This document shows positions 34,100 to 42,554 of a stretch of 64,000 nt of DNA, one piece after another. This DNA comes from SH-MAG3 sp035461245. Its GTDB lineage: Bacteria > Gemmatimonadota > Gemmatimonadetes > Longimicrobiales > RSA9. The notes under the pieces were generated by a model. It did no database searches. It saw only the letters and a list, made by a program, of their open reading frames with translations, and was not told where the DNA came from. Location: contig DATHVP010000064.1 of NCBI GenBank assembly GCA_035461245.1, forward strand, positions 18,401-82,400. The letters run 5' to 3'. Every line of letters begins with the position of its first letter. Position 1 is the stretch's first letter. The translations under genes were made by a program, and so were the position numbers.

Positions 34100-35205
34100 G
34101 ACGCTGCCGCCGGTACTGCCTGCTGCATTGCCTGCTCCACGAAGTGGCGGAGCACGTGCAGGAAGTCCTGCGCGTTGGTGATGACGCCAAAGGCCTGGTG
34201 GGTTCCCCGGTCCTTGAGCTTGCTGACGACGAACTCGGAGCTGTCCACGGCGATAGTGGTGACAGGCCGAAGGCTGCCGTCGCCACCGGCGTAGTAGGCG
34301 GGCAGCATGTTGCCGAAGGCGATGGAGTGCAGCGCCGTGGCGATCATGATGGTCATGGTGGCGCGTGTCGCATGCTCGCGCATGAGTTCCTGTGCAGCGA
34401 CGACGTCGGTGACCGTATCAGGGAGGGGGCCGTCGTCGCGGATGGAACCTGCCAGGACGAACGGGACCTGCTCCGTCACGCAGGCGTGCATGATGCCCTC
34501 GGCCAGGACACCTTCCTGCACGGCGGCGGGAATGGAGCCGGCCCGGGCGATCCGATTGATGGCGCGCATGTGGAAGGCATGCCCGCCCGGCATCGGCCGG
34601 CCGCTGCGATCCATGCCGAGGGTGGTACCCATGAGGGCCTGCTCGATGTCGTGTACGGCAACGGCGTTGCCACCGAGCAGGGCGTTTACGAAGCCGTTGC
34701 GGATGAACCAGGTGAGCACATCGCGGCCCCGGCTGTGCAGCACCGCCGGGCCAACCACCCACACGACGTGGCCCCCGGCGCGCCGCTCCTGCAGCAGCAG
34801 TTCTGCCATCTGCGCGTAGTCGACGGGCTTCTCCCGGGACACGTCAGAGCTCATGAACTGGAACTCGCCGCCGGCGCCACCGCCGCCGAAGAAGCCGGCT
34901 GCGTTCACGAATATGCCTTCTGAGCCGTCTTCCGCATAACCAACGGCGATGGGTTCCCCAGCGCGGACGTAGCGACCTTCCGTGATCCGCAGCGACCCGT
35001 CCGCCTGCCGGACGATGGCGCCGTCCATGCGCGGCCGGACCGGCAGCCGCCACTCACCGGCCACCTTGACGTAGGTCGGCAGGTTCGTCGTCGCGAAGAA
35101 ATCGTCGGGAAGCACGCCGTCGGCCGGCGCGGTCTCGAATCGCGCCTCCGGTGCATCACGGAATCGCTGTTCGGAGAAATCGGGAGCGGAGTAACTATGC
35201 TGCAT
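34096..35205 (-). CDS. LOR/SDH (TIGR00300-type) ornithine cyclodeaminase-like protein
   Basis: Diagnostic segments are FVNALLGGNAVAVHDIEQALMGTTLGMD, then MPGGHAFHMRAINRIARAGSI and GVLAEGIMHAC, with the earlier VDYAQMAELLLQER and GPAVLHSRG. These belong to the family also forming the C-terminal module of cyanobacterial arginine dihydrolase/ornithine cyclodeaminase and archaeal stand-alone versions, which convert ornithine to proline with NAD. The protein has 369 residues. The upstream gene ends 29 nt before it and the downstream unknown overlaps by 4 nt. The nearby agmatinase suggests arginine or ornithine breakdown. The activity itself is inferred. Confidence 0.78.
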   Translation of the reverse strand: MQHSYSAPDFSEQRFRDAPEARFETAPADGVLPDDFFATTNLPTYVKVAGEWRLPVRPRMDGAIVRQADGSLRITEGRYVRAGEPIAVGYAEDGSEGIFVNAAGFFGGGGAGGEFQFMSSDVSREKPVDYAQMAELLLQERRAGGHVVWVVGPAVLHSRGRDVLTWFIRNGFVNALLGGNAVAVHDIEQALMGTTLGMDRSGRPMPGGHAFHMRAINRIARAGSIPAAVQEGVLAEGIMHACVTEQVPFVLAGSIRDDGPLPDTVTDVVAAQELMREHATRATMTIMIATALHSIAFGNMLPAYYAGGDGSLRPVTTIAVDSSEFVVSKLKDRGTHQAFGVITNAQDFLHVLRHFVEQAMQQAVPAAAS

Positions 35206-35234
35206 CGGACACCAGGCGTTGAGGTCGCGGGAAT

Positions 35235-36290
35235 CTAATGGTCGCCGCGAGAGGCGCGAAAGCCCGCGCCCCCTTCCGCCAGCGCGGTGCGCACGGCGTC
35301 GAGCACCCGCGACTGAGCAACCTCCAGGCCCTCGCTCAGGAGGGCGCCCGACGCCTTGACGTGGCCGCCGCCGCCGAAGTGCCTGGCAATGGCGTTGACG
35401 TCCACCGGGCCGGCGGAGCGCAGGGAGACCTTGGTGCCGCCATCGGACGTCTCCCGCATGAGGATGGCGACCTCGGTACCCTCGATGGACCGGGCGTGCT
35501 CGATGATGCCGTCCAGGTCCTCCGACGACGCGCCGAGCCGCTCCATGACCCCGCCCTCGAGCGTGATCCAGCTTATGGGAAAGTCCGGGTCGACACGGAG
35601 CCGCTCCAGCGCGTGGCGCAGCAACTCGATGCGGTGCAGGGGCACGGTGGCAAAGATGCGACGGTACATCTCCTCGGGGTCCACACCCTGGGCGATGAGG
35701 TCACCGGCAATGGCGTGGGTACGAGGCGTCGTATTCGAGAAGCGGAACGAGCCGGTGTCCGTGACGATGGCGGTGTAGATCCCCTCCAGCACCTGTCGCG
35801 GCCACGGCCGCCGCAGGCCGGCCACGTCCAGCAGGTCGCAGATGAGTTCGCCCGTTGCGCTGGCCGACGGGTCCATGATGGAGACACCGTCAATAACGTT
35901 CTCGCCGCGCACGTGGTGATCGATGACGACGACGTCGAGTTCCTTCGTCCATCGTGCGACCCGTCCAGTACGCCGGGGTTCGGCGGTGTCCAGCACCACG
36001 AGCAGGTCAGCCGCCCGCAGCGCGGCTTCGCCGGCTACCGTCCCGGCGTCCGCGATGATGGATGGGTCATCCAGGAGGAATCGGAACATGTCCGGGAACG
36101 GCGTCGGGTTCACGATATGCACCTCGGTCCCCATCGTCTCCAGCCAGGCGGCCAGGGCGCCCTGCGAGCCGGTGCCGTCGCCGTCCGCCTGCACGTGTGT
36201 GGTCAACACGACCCGTGCGTGTCCCGTGAGTGCGTCTTTGACTTCTTCCAGCGTCCTGCGCCGCTCCGGCGGCATGTCATGGAACGTCAC
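35235..36290 (-). CDS. DHH-family phosphoesterase, NrnA-like
   Basis: The GTG at 36290 overlaps the PHP gene stop (GTGA). Motifs run in order: VLTTHVQADGDGTGS, DLLVVLDTAEPRR, VVVIDHHV, a late TDTGSFRFSNT and the DHHA1 end FGGGGHVKASG. Such proteins are nanoRNases, pAp phosphatases or c-di-AMP/pGpG phosphodiesterases. At 351 residues the length fits NrnA. Motif I reads ADGDGTGS rather than the usual PDGDALGS. Its operon neighbours are PHP and DedA-CoaE genes. Confidence 0.9.
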   Translation of the reverse strand: MTFHDMPPERRRTLEEVKDALTGHARVVLTTHVQADGDGTGSQGALAAWLETMGTEVHIVNPTPFPDMFRFLLDDPSIIADAGTVAGEAALRAADLLVVLDTAEPRRTGRVARWTKELDVVVIDHHVRGENVIDGVSIMDPSASATGELICDLLDVAGLRRPWPRQVLEGIYTAIVTDTGSFRFSNTTPRTHAIAGDLIAQGVDPEEMYRRIFATVPLHRIELLRHALERLRVDPDFPISWITLEGGVMERLGASSEDLDGIIEHARSIEGTEVAILMRETSDGGTKVSLRSAGPVDVNAIARHFGGGGHVKASGALLSEGLEVAQSRVLDAVRTALAEGGAGFRASRGDH

Positions 36291-36937
36291 GATGGTCCTA
36301 TCCTCTTGCGCAGCTTCGCCCACGTGGATGCGAGGTGCACCACGTGGGATGACAGCGTTCCGTGCAGGGATCCCTGCGACAGTGCCGCCAGCAGCCCGGC
36401 AGGGGTATTCTCGAACTCGGGCAGTTCCACCCACGCCCTGCCGACCTCGGCCAGCGTGTGGGCATCTGATCCTGCGCCCGTCGGCACGCCGCGTCGCCCG
36501 GCCCAGGCCACGGCGCGTTCGTTCAGCCGCTGATCGTGGATCCTGGCGTTGAAGCCTTCCATGATGTCCACCAGGTCCTCGATCGCCGGCAGGATCCGGC
36601 CATGCCCGCCCTTGCCGCCGGCGAACGGGTGCGGCACGTAGACGAGGCCGCGCTGCTCCCTGATCCGTTCACACGTCTCCCGGGCCGGCGTGCCCTTCGG
36701 AATGACCTCCGACAGGTACAGGCCGATGATGTCCACACCCTCCGCCGTCTTGACCTCCTCGCCGACGATGACGCGACCGGGGTGCAGACGGTGCAGCTGC
36801 TGGGCGGCCTGGACCTCGTTGTGGTCGGTGATGCAGATGCGATGGATGCCCCGCTCCAGCGCGGTCTCCAGCACCGCGCCCGGTTCGCTCAGGCAGTCGA
36901 ACGAGGCCGCCGTGTGCAGGTGCATGTCCAGCCTCAT
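36287..36937 (-). CDS. PHP-domain metal-dependent phosphoesterase
   Basis: The 216-residue protein begins MRLDMHLHTAASFDCLS, the first PHP motif, and continues with ICITDHNEV, VGEEVKTAEGVDIIGLYL, VPHPF and GAGSDAHTLAEVG, supplying the trinuclear metal ligands. Free-standing PHP proteins are phosphatases or exonucleases acting on phosphoesters. It overlaps the DedA-CoaE gene by 4 nt upstream and the DHH gene by 4 nt downstream, so all three are translationally coupled. Substrate unknown. Confidence 0.9.
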   Translation of the reverse strand: MRLDMHLHTAASFDCLSEPGAVLETALERGIHRICITDHNEVQAAQQLHRLHPGRVIVGEEVKTAEGVDIIGLYLSEVIPKGTPARETCERIREQRGLVYVPHPFAGGKGGHGRILPAIEDLVDIMEGFNARIHDQRLNERAVAWAGRRGVPTGAGSDAHTLAEVGRAWVELPEFENTPAGLLAALSQGSLHGTLSSHVVHLASTWAKLRKRIGPS

Positions 36938-38142
36938 GCCACGTCCTCTATTTCTGACCACACCGCCTTCGCCCGCCGGACCAGCTCATCGAGCGAGCCG
37001 TCGTTTTCAATGACATGCGTGGCTCGCTCCCGCTTCCCTGCCGCAGGCATCTGCGCGGCGATCATCGCATCGGCCTCAGCCGGCGTGAGCCCCCGGCCCG
37101 CTACGATCCGCTCCCGGCGCAGCGCCTCCGGTGCATCCACCAGCACCACCACCGGGAACATCTCGTCCATGGCCTTCTCGAACAGCAACGGTATGGAGTG
37201 GACGACGATGCGTGCCCCGCCCTTGACGGCCTCCTGTTCGGCGATGCGACGGAGCCGCTCGACTTCCGGGTGCACGATGTTCTCCAGCAACTGGCGCTTG
37301 CGGTCGTCGGCGAACACAATGCGTCGCACCGCCCCCCGATCCAGTGCGCCATTCTCTTCCAGTACGTCGCGTCCGAACGCCCGTACGACCTCCCTCAACC
37401 CGGACGTGCCCGGCGCCACGGCGGCGCGGGCCAGTTCATCCGCATCGATCACCGCCGCCCCGTGCTCGCGCCAGACGTCCGTCACGGTGCTCTTCCCGCT
37501 GGCGATATTGCCCGTGACTGCGACCCTGACCACCCCCTTCATGATGCGCCGCGAACGAAGCGCAAGCCAGGCGGCACCTGCCACGAGGAGCAGCACGACG
37601 ACGGTGCTGAACGTACCGAGTGCACCCGCCATGACATGCCAGCTCCGGCCGGCCATGTACCCCGCGGTCACTGAACCGACACCCCAGCCCAGGACGCCGA
37701 GCACGTCATACGCCAGGAACCGGGGATAGCTCATGCCACTCATCCCGGCGAACCAGGGCATGAGGGTGCGGACAAAGGCAATGAAGCGGGCGAGGGTAAC
37801 GGACAGCAGGGACCGCTGGCGGAACAGGAGGATGGCGCGCGCCTCGTGCCGGCGCCACATGCGGCCGATGAAACCGTCGTGAGCCGCCACGCGCCGGCCG
37901 CCGAACCGGCCGAGCACGTAACCGATCTGGTCCCCTGTGAAGCCGCCAAGGAGCGTGGCAAGCAGCACGTCGCCCACGTCGAAGTAGCCGAGGTCCGCCA
38001 GGAACGCCGCCACGAGGACCGCCGCCCCCGACGGCAGCAACAATCCCAGGAACACTGCTGTTTCTGCCGCGGTGACGAAGAACACGATCCACGGCCCGAT
38101 CCGCAGCAGCAGCTGGACGATGTCGTGGAGGAGGGCTTCCAC
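36934..38142 (-). CDS. coaE: Fusion: DedA/VTT membrane protein and dephospho-CoA kinase
   Basis: Residues about 1-200 form a DedA/SNARE-associated membrane protein with several helices, LGLLLPSGAAVLVAAFLADLG, GGFTGDQIGYVLGRFGG and ARFIAFVRTLMPWFAGMS segments. From about residue 203 (VVRVAVTGNIASGKSTVTDVW) a complete CoaE kinase follows, with P-loop GNIASGKST, DADELAR and HPEVERLRR motifs. No stop separates them and the internal ATG at 37542 has no ribosome site. CoaE adds phosphate to make CoA; DedA proteins move phospholipids or undecaprenyl phosphate. I chose the GTG at 38142 just after the upstream stop; 38187 is an alternative. Confidence 0.88.
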   Translation of the reverse strand: MEALLHDIVQLLLRIGPWIVFFVTAAETAVFLGLLLPSGAAVLVAAFLADLGYFDVGDVLLATLLGGFTGDQIGYVLGRFGGRRVAAHDGFIGRMWRRHEARAILLFRQRSLLSVTLARFIAFVRTLMPWFAGMSGMSYPRFLAYDVLGVLGWGVGSVTAGYMAGRSWHVMAGALGTFSTVVVLLLVAGAAWLALRSRRIMKGVVRVAVTGNIASGKSTVTDVWREHGAAVIDADELARAAVAPGTSGLREVVRAFGRDVLEENGALDRGAVRRIVFADDRKRQLLENIVHPEVERLRRIAEQEAVKGGARIVVHSIPLLFEKAMDEMFPVVVLVDAPEALRRERIVAGRGLTPAEADAMIAAQMPAAGKRERATHVIENDGSLDELVRRAKAVWSEIEDVA

Positions 38143-38146
38143 GGGG

Positions 38147-38542
38147 TCAGTAGGGCAGGCCGTGTGTGATGTCGTCGTCGGTGCCACGGCGCCCGTCGGG
38201 CCCGTTGCTGCCGACCGTCAGCATGTCGCGCGTGCGCTGGTACCAGTACGCATTGCCCCACGGGTCCGCCGGGTCCACGTCCGGGAGTCGCGTCTCCAGC
38301 CACTGGCGGAACGCCTGCTCCTGGGGCAGTGCCTGCCCGTTGGCATAGTCGGAAGCCATGACGCGAAGGATGCGCGCTGCCCGGGACCTGGCTACCGCCC
38401 GGCGCATGGGCTCGCCGATGACTTCGCCCGCCGGCCCGAGGCGGTCCAGTGCCGGCAGGGCCGCCGCGCTGATCCGGGCGCGCGCCCCGGGCAGCGCCCA
38501 GAGGATCGCCAGCAACAGCACCGCGCCGACGAGCTTCTTCAT
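38147..38542 (-). CDS. Secreted protein with GspG-like C-terminal domain
   Basis: The 131-residue protein begins with a signal peptide or anchor (MKKLVGAVLLLAILWALPG). The C-terminal 40 residues read DPADPWGNAYWYQ, then a VGSNGPDGRRGTDDD stretch, which closely resembles the calcium-binding end of type II secretion pseudopilin GspG. The N-terminus lacks the pilin cleavage motif (no GFTLxE), so it is not a pseudopilin. The start overlaps the preceding gene by 4 nt, and the stop is 4 nt before the DedA-CoaE start. Function unknown. Confidence 0.72.
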   Translation of the reverse strand: MKKLVGAVLLLAILWALPGARARISAAALPALDRLGPAGEVIGEPMRRAVARSRAARILRVMASDYANGQALPQEQAFRQWLETRLPDVDPADPWGNAYWYQRTRDMLTVGSNGPDGRRGTDDDITHGLPY

Positions 38543-38835
38543 GGTGTCAGGATCCGCCTGGACCAGTGCAGGTAGCGGCGGAGATCGCCGGCCGGCGGCA
38601 GGGTCTCATCGGTGCCATAGGCCGTGTGCAACCGCCACTCCACGTACTCCGCCGGCGGAAGCGGCAGGAACGGCGCGCGCCTGTACCAGTCTCGCCGGCG
38701 GAACCGCCAGGCGGCGGCCGCGAGGGCAGGGATGAGGCCCGGGTGCCGGAACGCCAGACCTGCGAACCCCCGGATGATGCTGCCGTAGCGCAATTGCTTC
38801 TGCTCTTCAGTGGTAAGGTCACGCGCGCCGCACAC
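38539..38835 (-). CDS. Small basic, Trp/Arg-rich protein of unknown function
   Basis: A 98-residue frame starting with GTG and ending with a 4-nt overlap with the GspG-like gene. It contains a hydrophobic patch (LAFRHPGLIPALAAAAW) and many Arg, Trp and Tyr residues (WRFRRRDWYRRAP, PPAEYVEWRLHTAYG). It may be membrane associated. No family is recognised; it is supported mainly by its coupling to the operon and position as first gene. It diverges from the E1 gene across 226 bp. Confidence 0.6.
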   Translation of the reverse strand: MCGARDLTTEEQKQLRYGSIIRGFAGLAFRHPGLIPALAAAAWRFRRRDWYRRAPFLPLPPAEYVEWRLHTAYGTDETLPPAGDLRRYLHWSRRILTP

Positions 38836-39061
38836 GCGCCTGAGGAACCGCCCGAAGATAGTGCGCGGCAGCGACGGCTGTAAACGGCGTGGCCGGGGTG
38901 TACCCCTCCGTCGACCCCGGGTGAGGGGTGGCCGGGCACAGGCGGTGCCGGTAAATTATGCCTTTCCAGCGGGCCCTCGACGGGCCAAGTGCCTGACAGT
39001 GCGGAACCTGGGCGTGTTGCACGCCGCGGCCCGCCTAACGTGTCCTGACGCCAACGGATTC

Positions 39062-41191
39062 ATGGCAACCAAGACGAAGAAGGCAGCCGCCCGCGAGGGT
39101 GCTGCAACGCTGAGCCGGGAGCAGCTGCTGTCCATGTACCGGACCATGGTGGCGGCCCGGCGAACGGATGACCAGGAGATCCTGCTCAAGCGGCAGAACA
39201 AGATCTTCTTCCAGATCTCCGGCGCCGGACATGAGGCGGTGCAGGTCGCCATCGCGTCCCACCTGCGGCCCGGCTCCGACTGGTCGTACCTGTACTACCG
39301 GGACCGGGCGCTGTCGCAGGCCCTGGGCATGACCCCCTACGAGCACCTGCTCCAGGCCGTCGGCGCGGAATCGGACCCTGCCAGCGGCGGCCGGCAGATG
39401 CCGTCCCACTGGGGGCACCGCCCGCTGCGCATCGTGTCCACTTCGTCGCCCACCGGCACGCAGTTCCTTCAGGCCGTGGGCTGCGCCGAGGCCGGCATGC
39501 GCGCATCCCGTGACGACGCCATGCGCGCCGCCATCGAGGAGTTCCAGGACGACGAGGTGGTGCTGGTCACCACCGGCGACGGGACGACATCGCAGGGCGA
39601 GTTCTGGGAGGCGCTGAACAGCGCGTGCAACCTCAGGCTCCCGGTCATCTTCCTGGTGGAGGACAACGGCTACGCCATCTCGGTGCCGGTGGAAGTCAAC
39701 ACGGCGGGCGGCAAGATCAGCCGCCTGGTCACCGGCTTTCCTGGCCTGATGATCGAAGAATTCGACGGCACAGACCTCCTCGAGAGCCACGAGGCCTGCG
39801 GCCGCGCCGTGAAATACGCCCGGGAGCGGAAGGGGCCGGTGCTGCTCCACGCCCACGTGGTACGGCCGTACTCCCATTCCATGTCCGACGACGAGCGGCT
39901 CTACCGCACGCAGGCCGAGCGGGATGAAGACGCCCGGCGCGACCCGCTGGTGGTGACTCGCGCCATGCTCATCGAGAAGGGCCATGCCACCGCCGATGAG
40001 CTGGATGCGCTGGAGGCCGAGGTAGAGCAGGAGGTCAAGGAGGCGTCCGACCGTGCGCTGGAGCAGCCGCAGCCCGCGCCGGAAACCGCCATGGACTACC
40101 TGTTCTCGCCGGACGTGGATCCCACCGCGGAGCAGTTCGACACCGAGGACGACCCGAAGTATGTCGGCAACGAGACCACCATGGTGGACCTCATCAACGC
40201 CGCCATGCGCGACGAGATGACGCGGGACCCGCGCATCGTCGTGTTCGGCGAGGACGTGGCGGACGTGAGTCGCGAGGAATCCATGGAGGAGGTCAAGGGC
40301 AAGGGCGGCGTCTTCAAGTGCACGTTCGGCCTGCAGCGCAAGTTTGGCAGCAACCGCGTCTTCAACTCACCGCTGGCGGAGGCGAACATTGTCGGCCGCG
40401 CCATCGGCATGGCCACCCGCGGTCTCAAGCCCGTCGTCGAGATCCAGTTCTTCGACTACATCTGGCCTGCATTCATGCAGATCCGGGACGAACTGGCCAC
40501 CATGCGCTACCGTTCCGGCGGCAACTGGGCGTCGCCGGTGGTCATCCGCGTTGCCTATGGCGGTTACCTGAAGGGCGGCGCCATCTACCACTCCCAGACC
40601 GGTGAGTCGCTGTTCACCCACACACCGGGCCTGCACGTGGTGCTGCCGGCCACGGCCCAGGACGCCAACGGCCTGCTGCGTACGGCCATCCGCTCCGAGG
40701 ACCCCGTAATTTTCCTGGAACACAAGCACCTGTATCGCCAGGTCTACAACAAGGGGCGGGACCCGGGCCCGAATTTCATGATCCCGCTGGGCAAGGCGAA
40801 TGTCGTCCGGGAGGGCACGGACGTGTCCATCATCACGTGCGGCGCTGTCGTGAAGCGCTCGCTGGACGCAGCCCGCGCCGCCGAGAAGAAGGGCATCAGC
40901 GCCGAGGTCATCGACCTTCGTTCGCTGAACCCGCTGGACATGGAGACCATCGCAGCGTCGGTGAAGAAGACGAACAAGGTGATCGTCGCCCACGAGGATT
41001 CCCTGTCGTGGGGCATTGGTTCGGAGATCGTCGCACGTATTGCCGACGACCTCTTCGAGTACCTGGACGCGCCGGTCCGCCGCGTCGCGTCCCTCGACAC
41101 CTGGGTTGCCTATGCGCCGCAGGTGGAAGACGCCATCCTGCCCCAGACTGAGAACGTGCTGGACGCCATCGAGAAGATCGTGGCCTGGTAG
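39062..41191 (+). CDS. Thiamine-dependent 2-oxoacid dehydrogenase E1, fused alpha and beta subunits
   Basis: I start at ATG 39062 (MATKTKKAA), giving 709 residues. The first half is the alpha subunit, with EILLKRQNKIFFQISGAGHEA and the ThDP motif GDGTTSQGEFWEALN ending in LVEDN. The second half (from VDLINAAMRDEM) is the beta subunit with VFGEDVADV, FNSPLAEANIVG and VIDLRSLNPLD. It decarboxylates a 2-oxo acid and passes the acyl group to a lipoyl E2. Branched-chain or pyruvate specificity is open. No E2 or E3 gene is adjacent. A GC-rich hairpin follows. Confidence 0.94.
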   Translation: MATKTKKAAAREGAATLSREQLLSMYRTMVAARRTDDQEILLKRQNKIFFQISGAGHEAVQVAIASHLRPGSDWSYLYYRDRALSQALGMTPYEHLLQAVGAESDPASGGRQMPSHWGHRPLRIVSTSSPTGTQFLQAVGCAEAGMRASRDDAMRAAIEEFQDDEVVLVTTGDGTTSQGEFWEALNSACNLRLPVIFLVEDNGYAISVPVEVNTAGGKISRLVTGFPGLMIEEFDGTDLLESHEACGRAVKYARERKGPVLLHAHVVRPYSHSMSDDERLYRTQAERDEDARRDPLVVTRAMLIEKGHATADELDALEAEVEQEVKEASDRALEQPQPAPETAMDYLFSPDVDPTAEQFDTEDDPKYVGNETTMVDLINAAMRDEMTRDPRIVVFGEDVADVSREESMEEVKGKGGVFKCTFGLQRKFGSNRVFNSPLAEANIVGRAIGMATRGLKPVVEIQFFDYIWPAFMQIRDELATMRYRSGGNWASPVVIRVAYGGYLKGGAIYHSQTGESLFTHTPGLHVVLPATAQDANGLLRTAIRSEDPVIFLEHKHLYRQVYNKGRDPGPNFMIPLGKANVVREGTDVSIITCGAVVKRSLDAARAAEKKGISAEVIDLRSLNPLDMETIAASVKKTNKVIVAHEDSLSWGIGSEIVARIADDLFEYLDAPVRRVASLDTWVAYAPQVEDAILPQTENVLDAIEKIVAW

Positions 41192-41205
41192 GATCCGCCG
41201 GTCGT

Positions 41206-41240
41206 GGGAGGCGGGCCCGCGCGTCACGGCCCGCCTTCCC
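41206..41240. terminator. Bidirectional GC hairpin between E1 and aminotransferase genes
   Basis: GGGAGGCGGGCC (41206-41217) pairs with GGCCCGCCTTCCC (41228-41240) with one bulged base and a 10-nt loop, between two convergent genes. Confidence 0.7.
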
Positions 41241-41256
41241 GCAGTTCGCACCAGAA

Positions 41257-42498
41257 CTACAGACCCGATCGGGTCACCGCATCCACGAGTTCCAGCACCG
41301 TGTCCAGCTCGCCCATCGTGTTGTAGACGTGCGGCGCCAGCCGCATCCATCCGTAGTCGTATTCTGACACGACCCGCGTGCGCACGTTGGCCCGCTCGGC
41401 CAGGTGCCGCTGCAACGCCGGTGCAGTCGTGCCGGCGACTGTGAACGACACCATACCGGCCGCCAGTTCATCGCCGGGAGGTGACATGATCCTGACGCCG
41501 GGCATGGACGCCAGCCCTTCCGCAAGATGCCTCCGCAACTGCCGGATCCGGTCGTACACACGCGGGCCACCCAGCGCATCGTGAAAGCGGAGGGCCGCAT
41601 CAAGGCCCGCTACGCGGGACTCATCCAGGCTGCCCATGTGCTGCAGCCGCTGCGCGCCCAGTGCACCGTCGTTCCAGCCCCCGGAGGCAAGGGTGGGCCA
41701 CAGCGTATCCCGCCAGCGGGGTGCCATCCACAGCAGGCCGGTGCCCTGCGGTGCGCACAGCCACTTGTGCGGCGACGAGGCATAGAAGTCCGCGCCCATT
41801 GCGCTGACGTCCACCGCCATCATGCCCGGCGGGTGCGCGCCGTCCACCACGCAGAGGATGCCCCGGTCCCGGCAGAACTCCGCGATCCGGGCCACCGGCA
41901 TGATGGTGCCATTGGTGAACAGGACGTGCGAGACCGAGATCACGCGCGTCCGTGACGTGACCGCGTCAAGCATCGGCTGAACCAGATCATCCTCCGTGGC
42001 CGCCGGCGCCGGCAGCGGCACCTGCGTCAGGTGCAGACCCCGCCGCGCCGCCAGCAGCTCCCAGCAGCACAGCCCGCCGATGTGTTCATGCTGCGTCGTC
42101 ACAATCTCGTCGCCCGACTCGAGGTCCAGGCCGTTGGCGACGAAGTTCATGGACTCCGTCGTGTTCCGCGTGATGACAATGCCTGCGGGATCCGCGTTCA
42201 ACACGGAGCCCAGGCGTTCGCGCAGGCCCACCCAGTCCGTGGCCGGCGGGTAACTGCGCGCCACGCGACGGGTGTGCTCCACCACCGCCTCCACGACGGG
42301 CGCCGGCTGAATCCCCAGCGTCGCGACATTCAGGTAGATCCGGTCGTCGTCCAGCAGGAACATGGACCGGACCAGCTCCCAGAAGTCGTCGCTCGGGGCG
42401 GTGCCGTAGGCGGCATTCAGGCTGGCCGACAACACGCCCGGGCGCAGCGGCCATGCGAGGCCGCCGCCTGCCGCGGCGATGAAGTGACGACGTTTCAC
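41257..42498 (-). CDS. Class V aminotransferase-fold PLP enzyme with Tat-like signal
   Basis: The N-terminus MKRRHFIAAAGGGLAW is Tat-like (twin Arg, hydrophobic stretch). The rest is a class V aminotransferase fold resembling isopenicillin-N epimerase or cysteine desulfurase relatives: YLNVATLGIQP, TRNTTESMNFVANGLDL, the cofactor Asp in VVDGAHPPG and the Schiff-base Lys in SSPHKWLCAPQGTG. At 413 residues it is complete. Export of a PLP enzyme is unusual; family and substrate are unresolved. It diverges from the alpha/beta hydrolase gene over 56 bp. Confidence 0.85.
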   Translation of the reverse strand: MKRRHFIAAAGGGLAWPLRPGVLSASLNAAYGTAPSDDFWELVRSMFLLDDDRIYLNVATLGIQPAPVVEAVVEHTRRVARSYPPATDWVGLRERLGSVLNADPAGIVITRNTTESMNFVANGLDLESGDEIVTTQHEHIGGLCCWELLAARRGLHLTQVPLPAPAATEDDLVQPMLDAVTSRTRVISVSHVLFTNGTIMPVARIAEFCRDRGILCVVDGAHPPGMMAVDVSAMGADFYASSPHKWLCAPQGTGLLWMAPRWRDTLWPTLASGGWNDGALGAQRLQHMGSLDESRVAGLDAALRFHDALGGPRVYDRIRQLRRHLAEGLASMPGVRIMSPPGDELAAGMVSFTVAGTTAPALQRHLAERANVRTRVVSEYDYGWMRLAPHVYNTMGELDTVLELVDAVTRSGL

Positions 42499-42554
42499 GA
42501 CCCTCCTGGTCAGGGGCTCGCGGCGTCGGCGGCAGCCGTGTAGCTTCCGCCGGC

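Noticed and set aside
37542..37542. Separate coaE gene starting at an internal ATG
   Set aside because: No stop codon separates it from the DedA part and no ribosome site precedes this ATG; a secondary start remains possible but unsupported.
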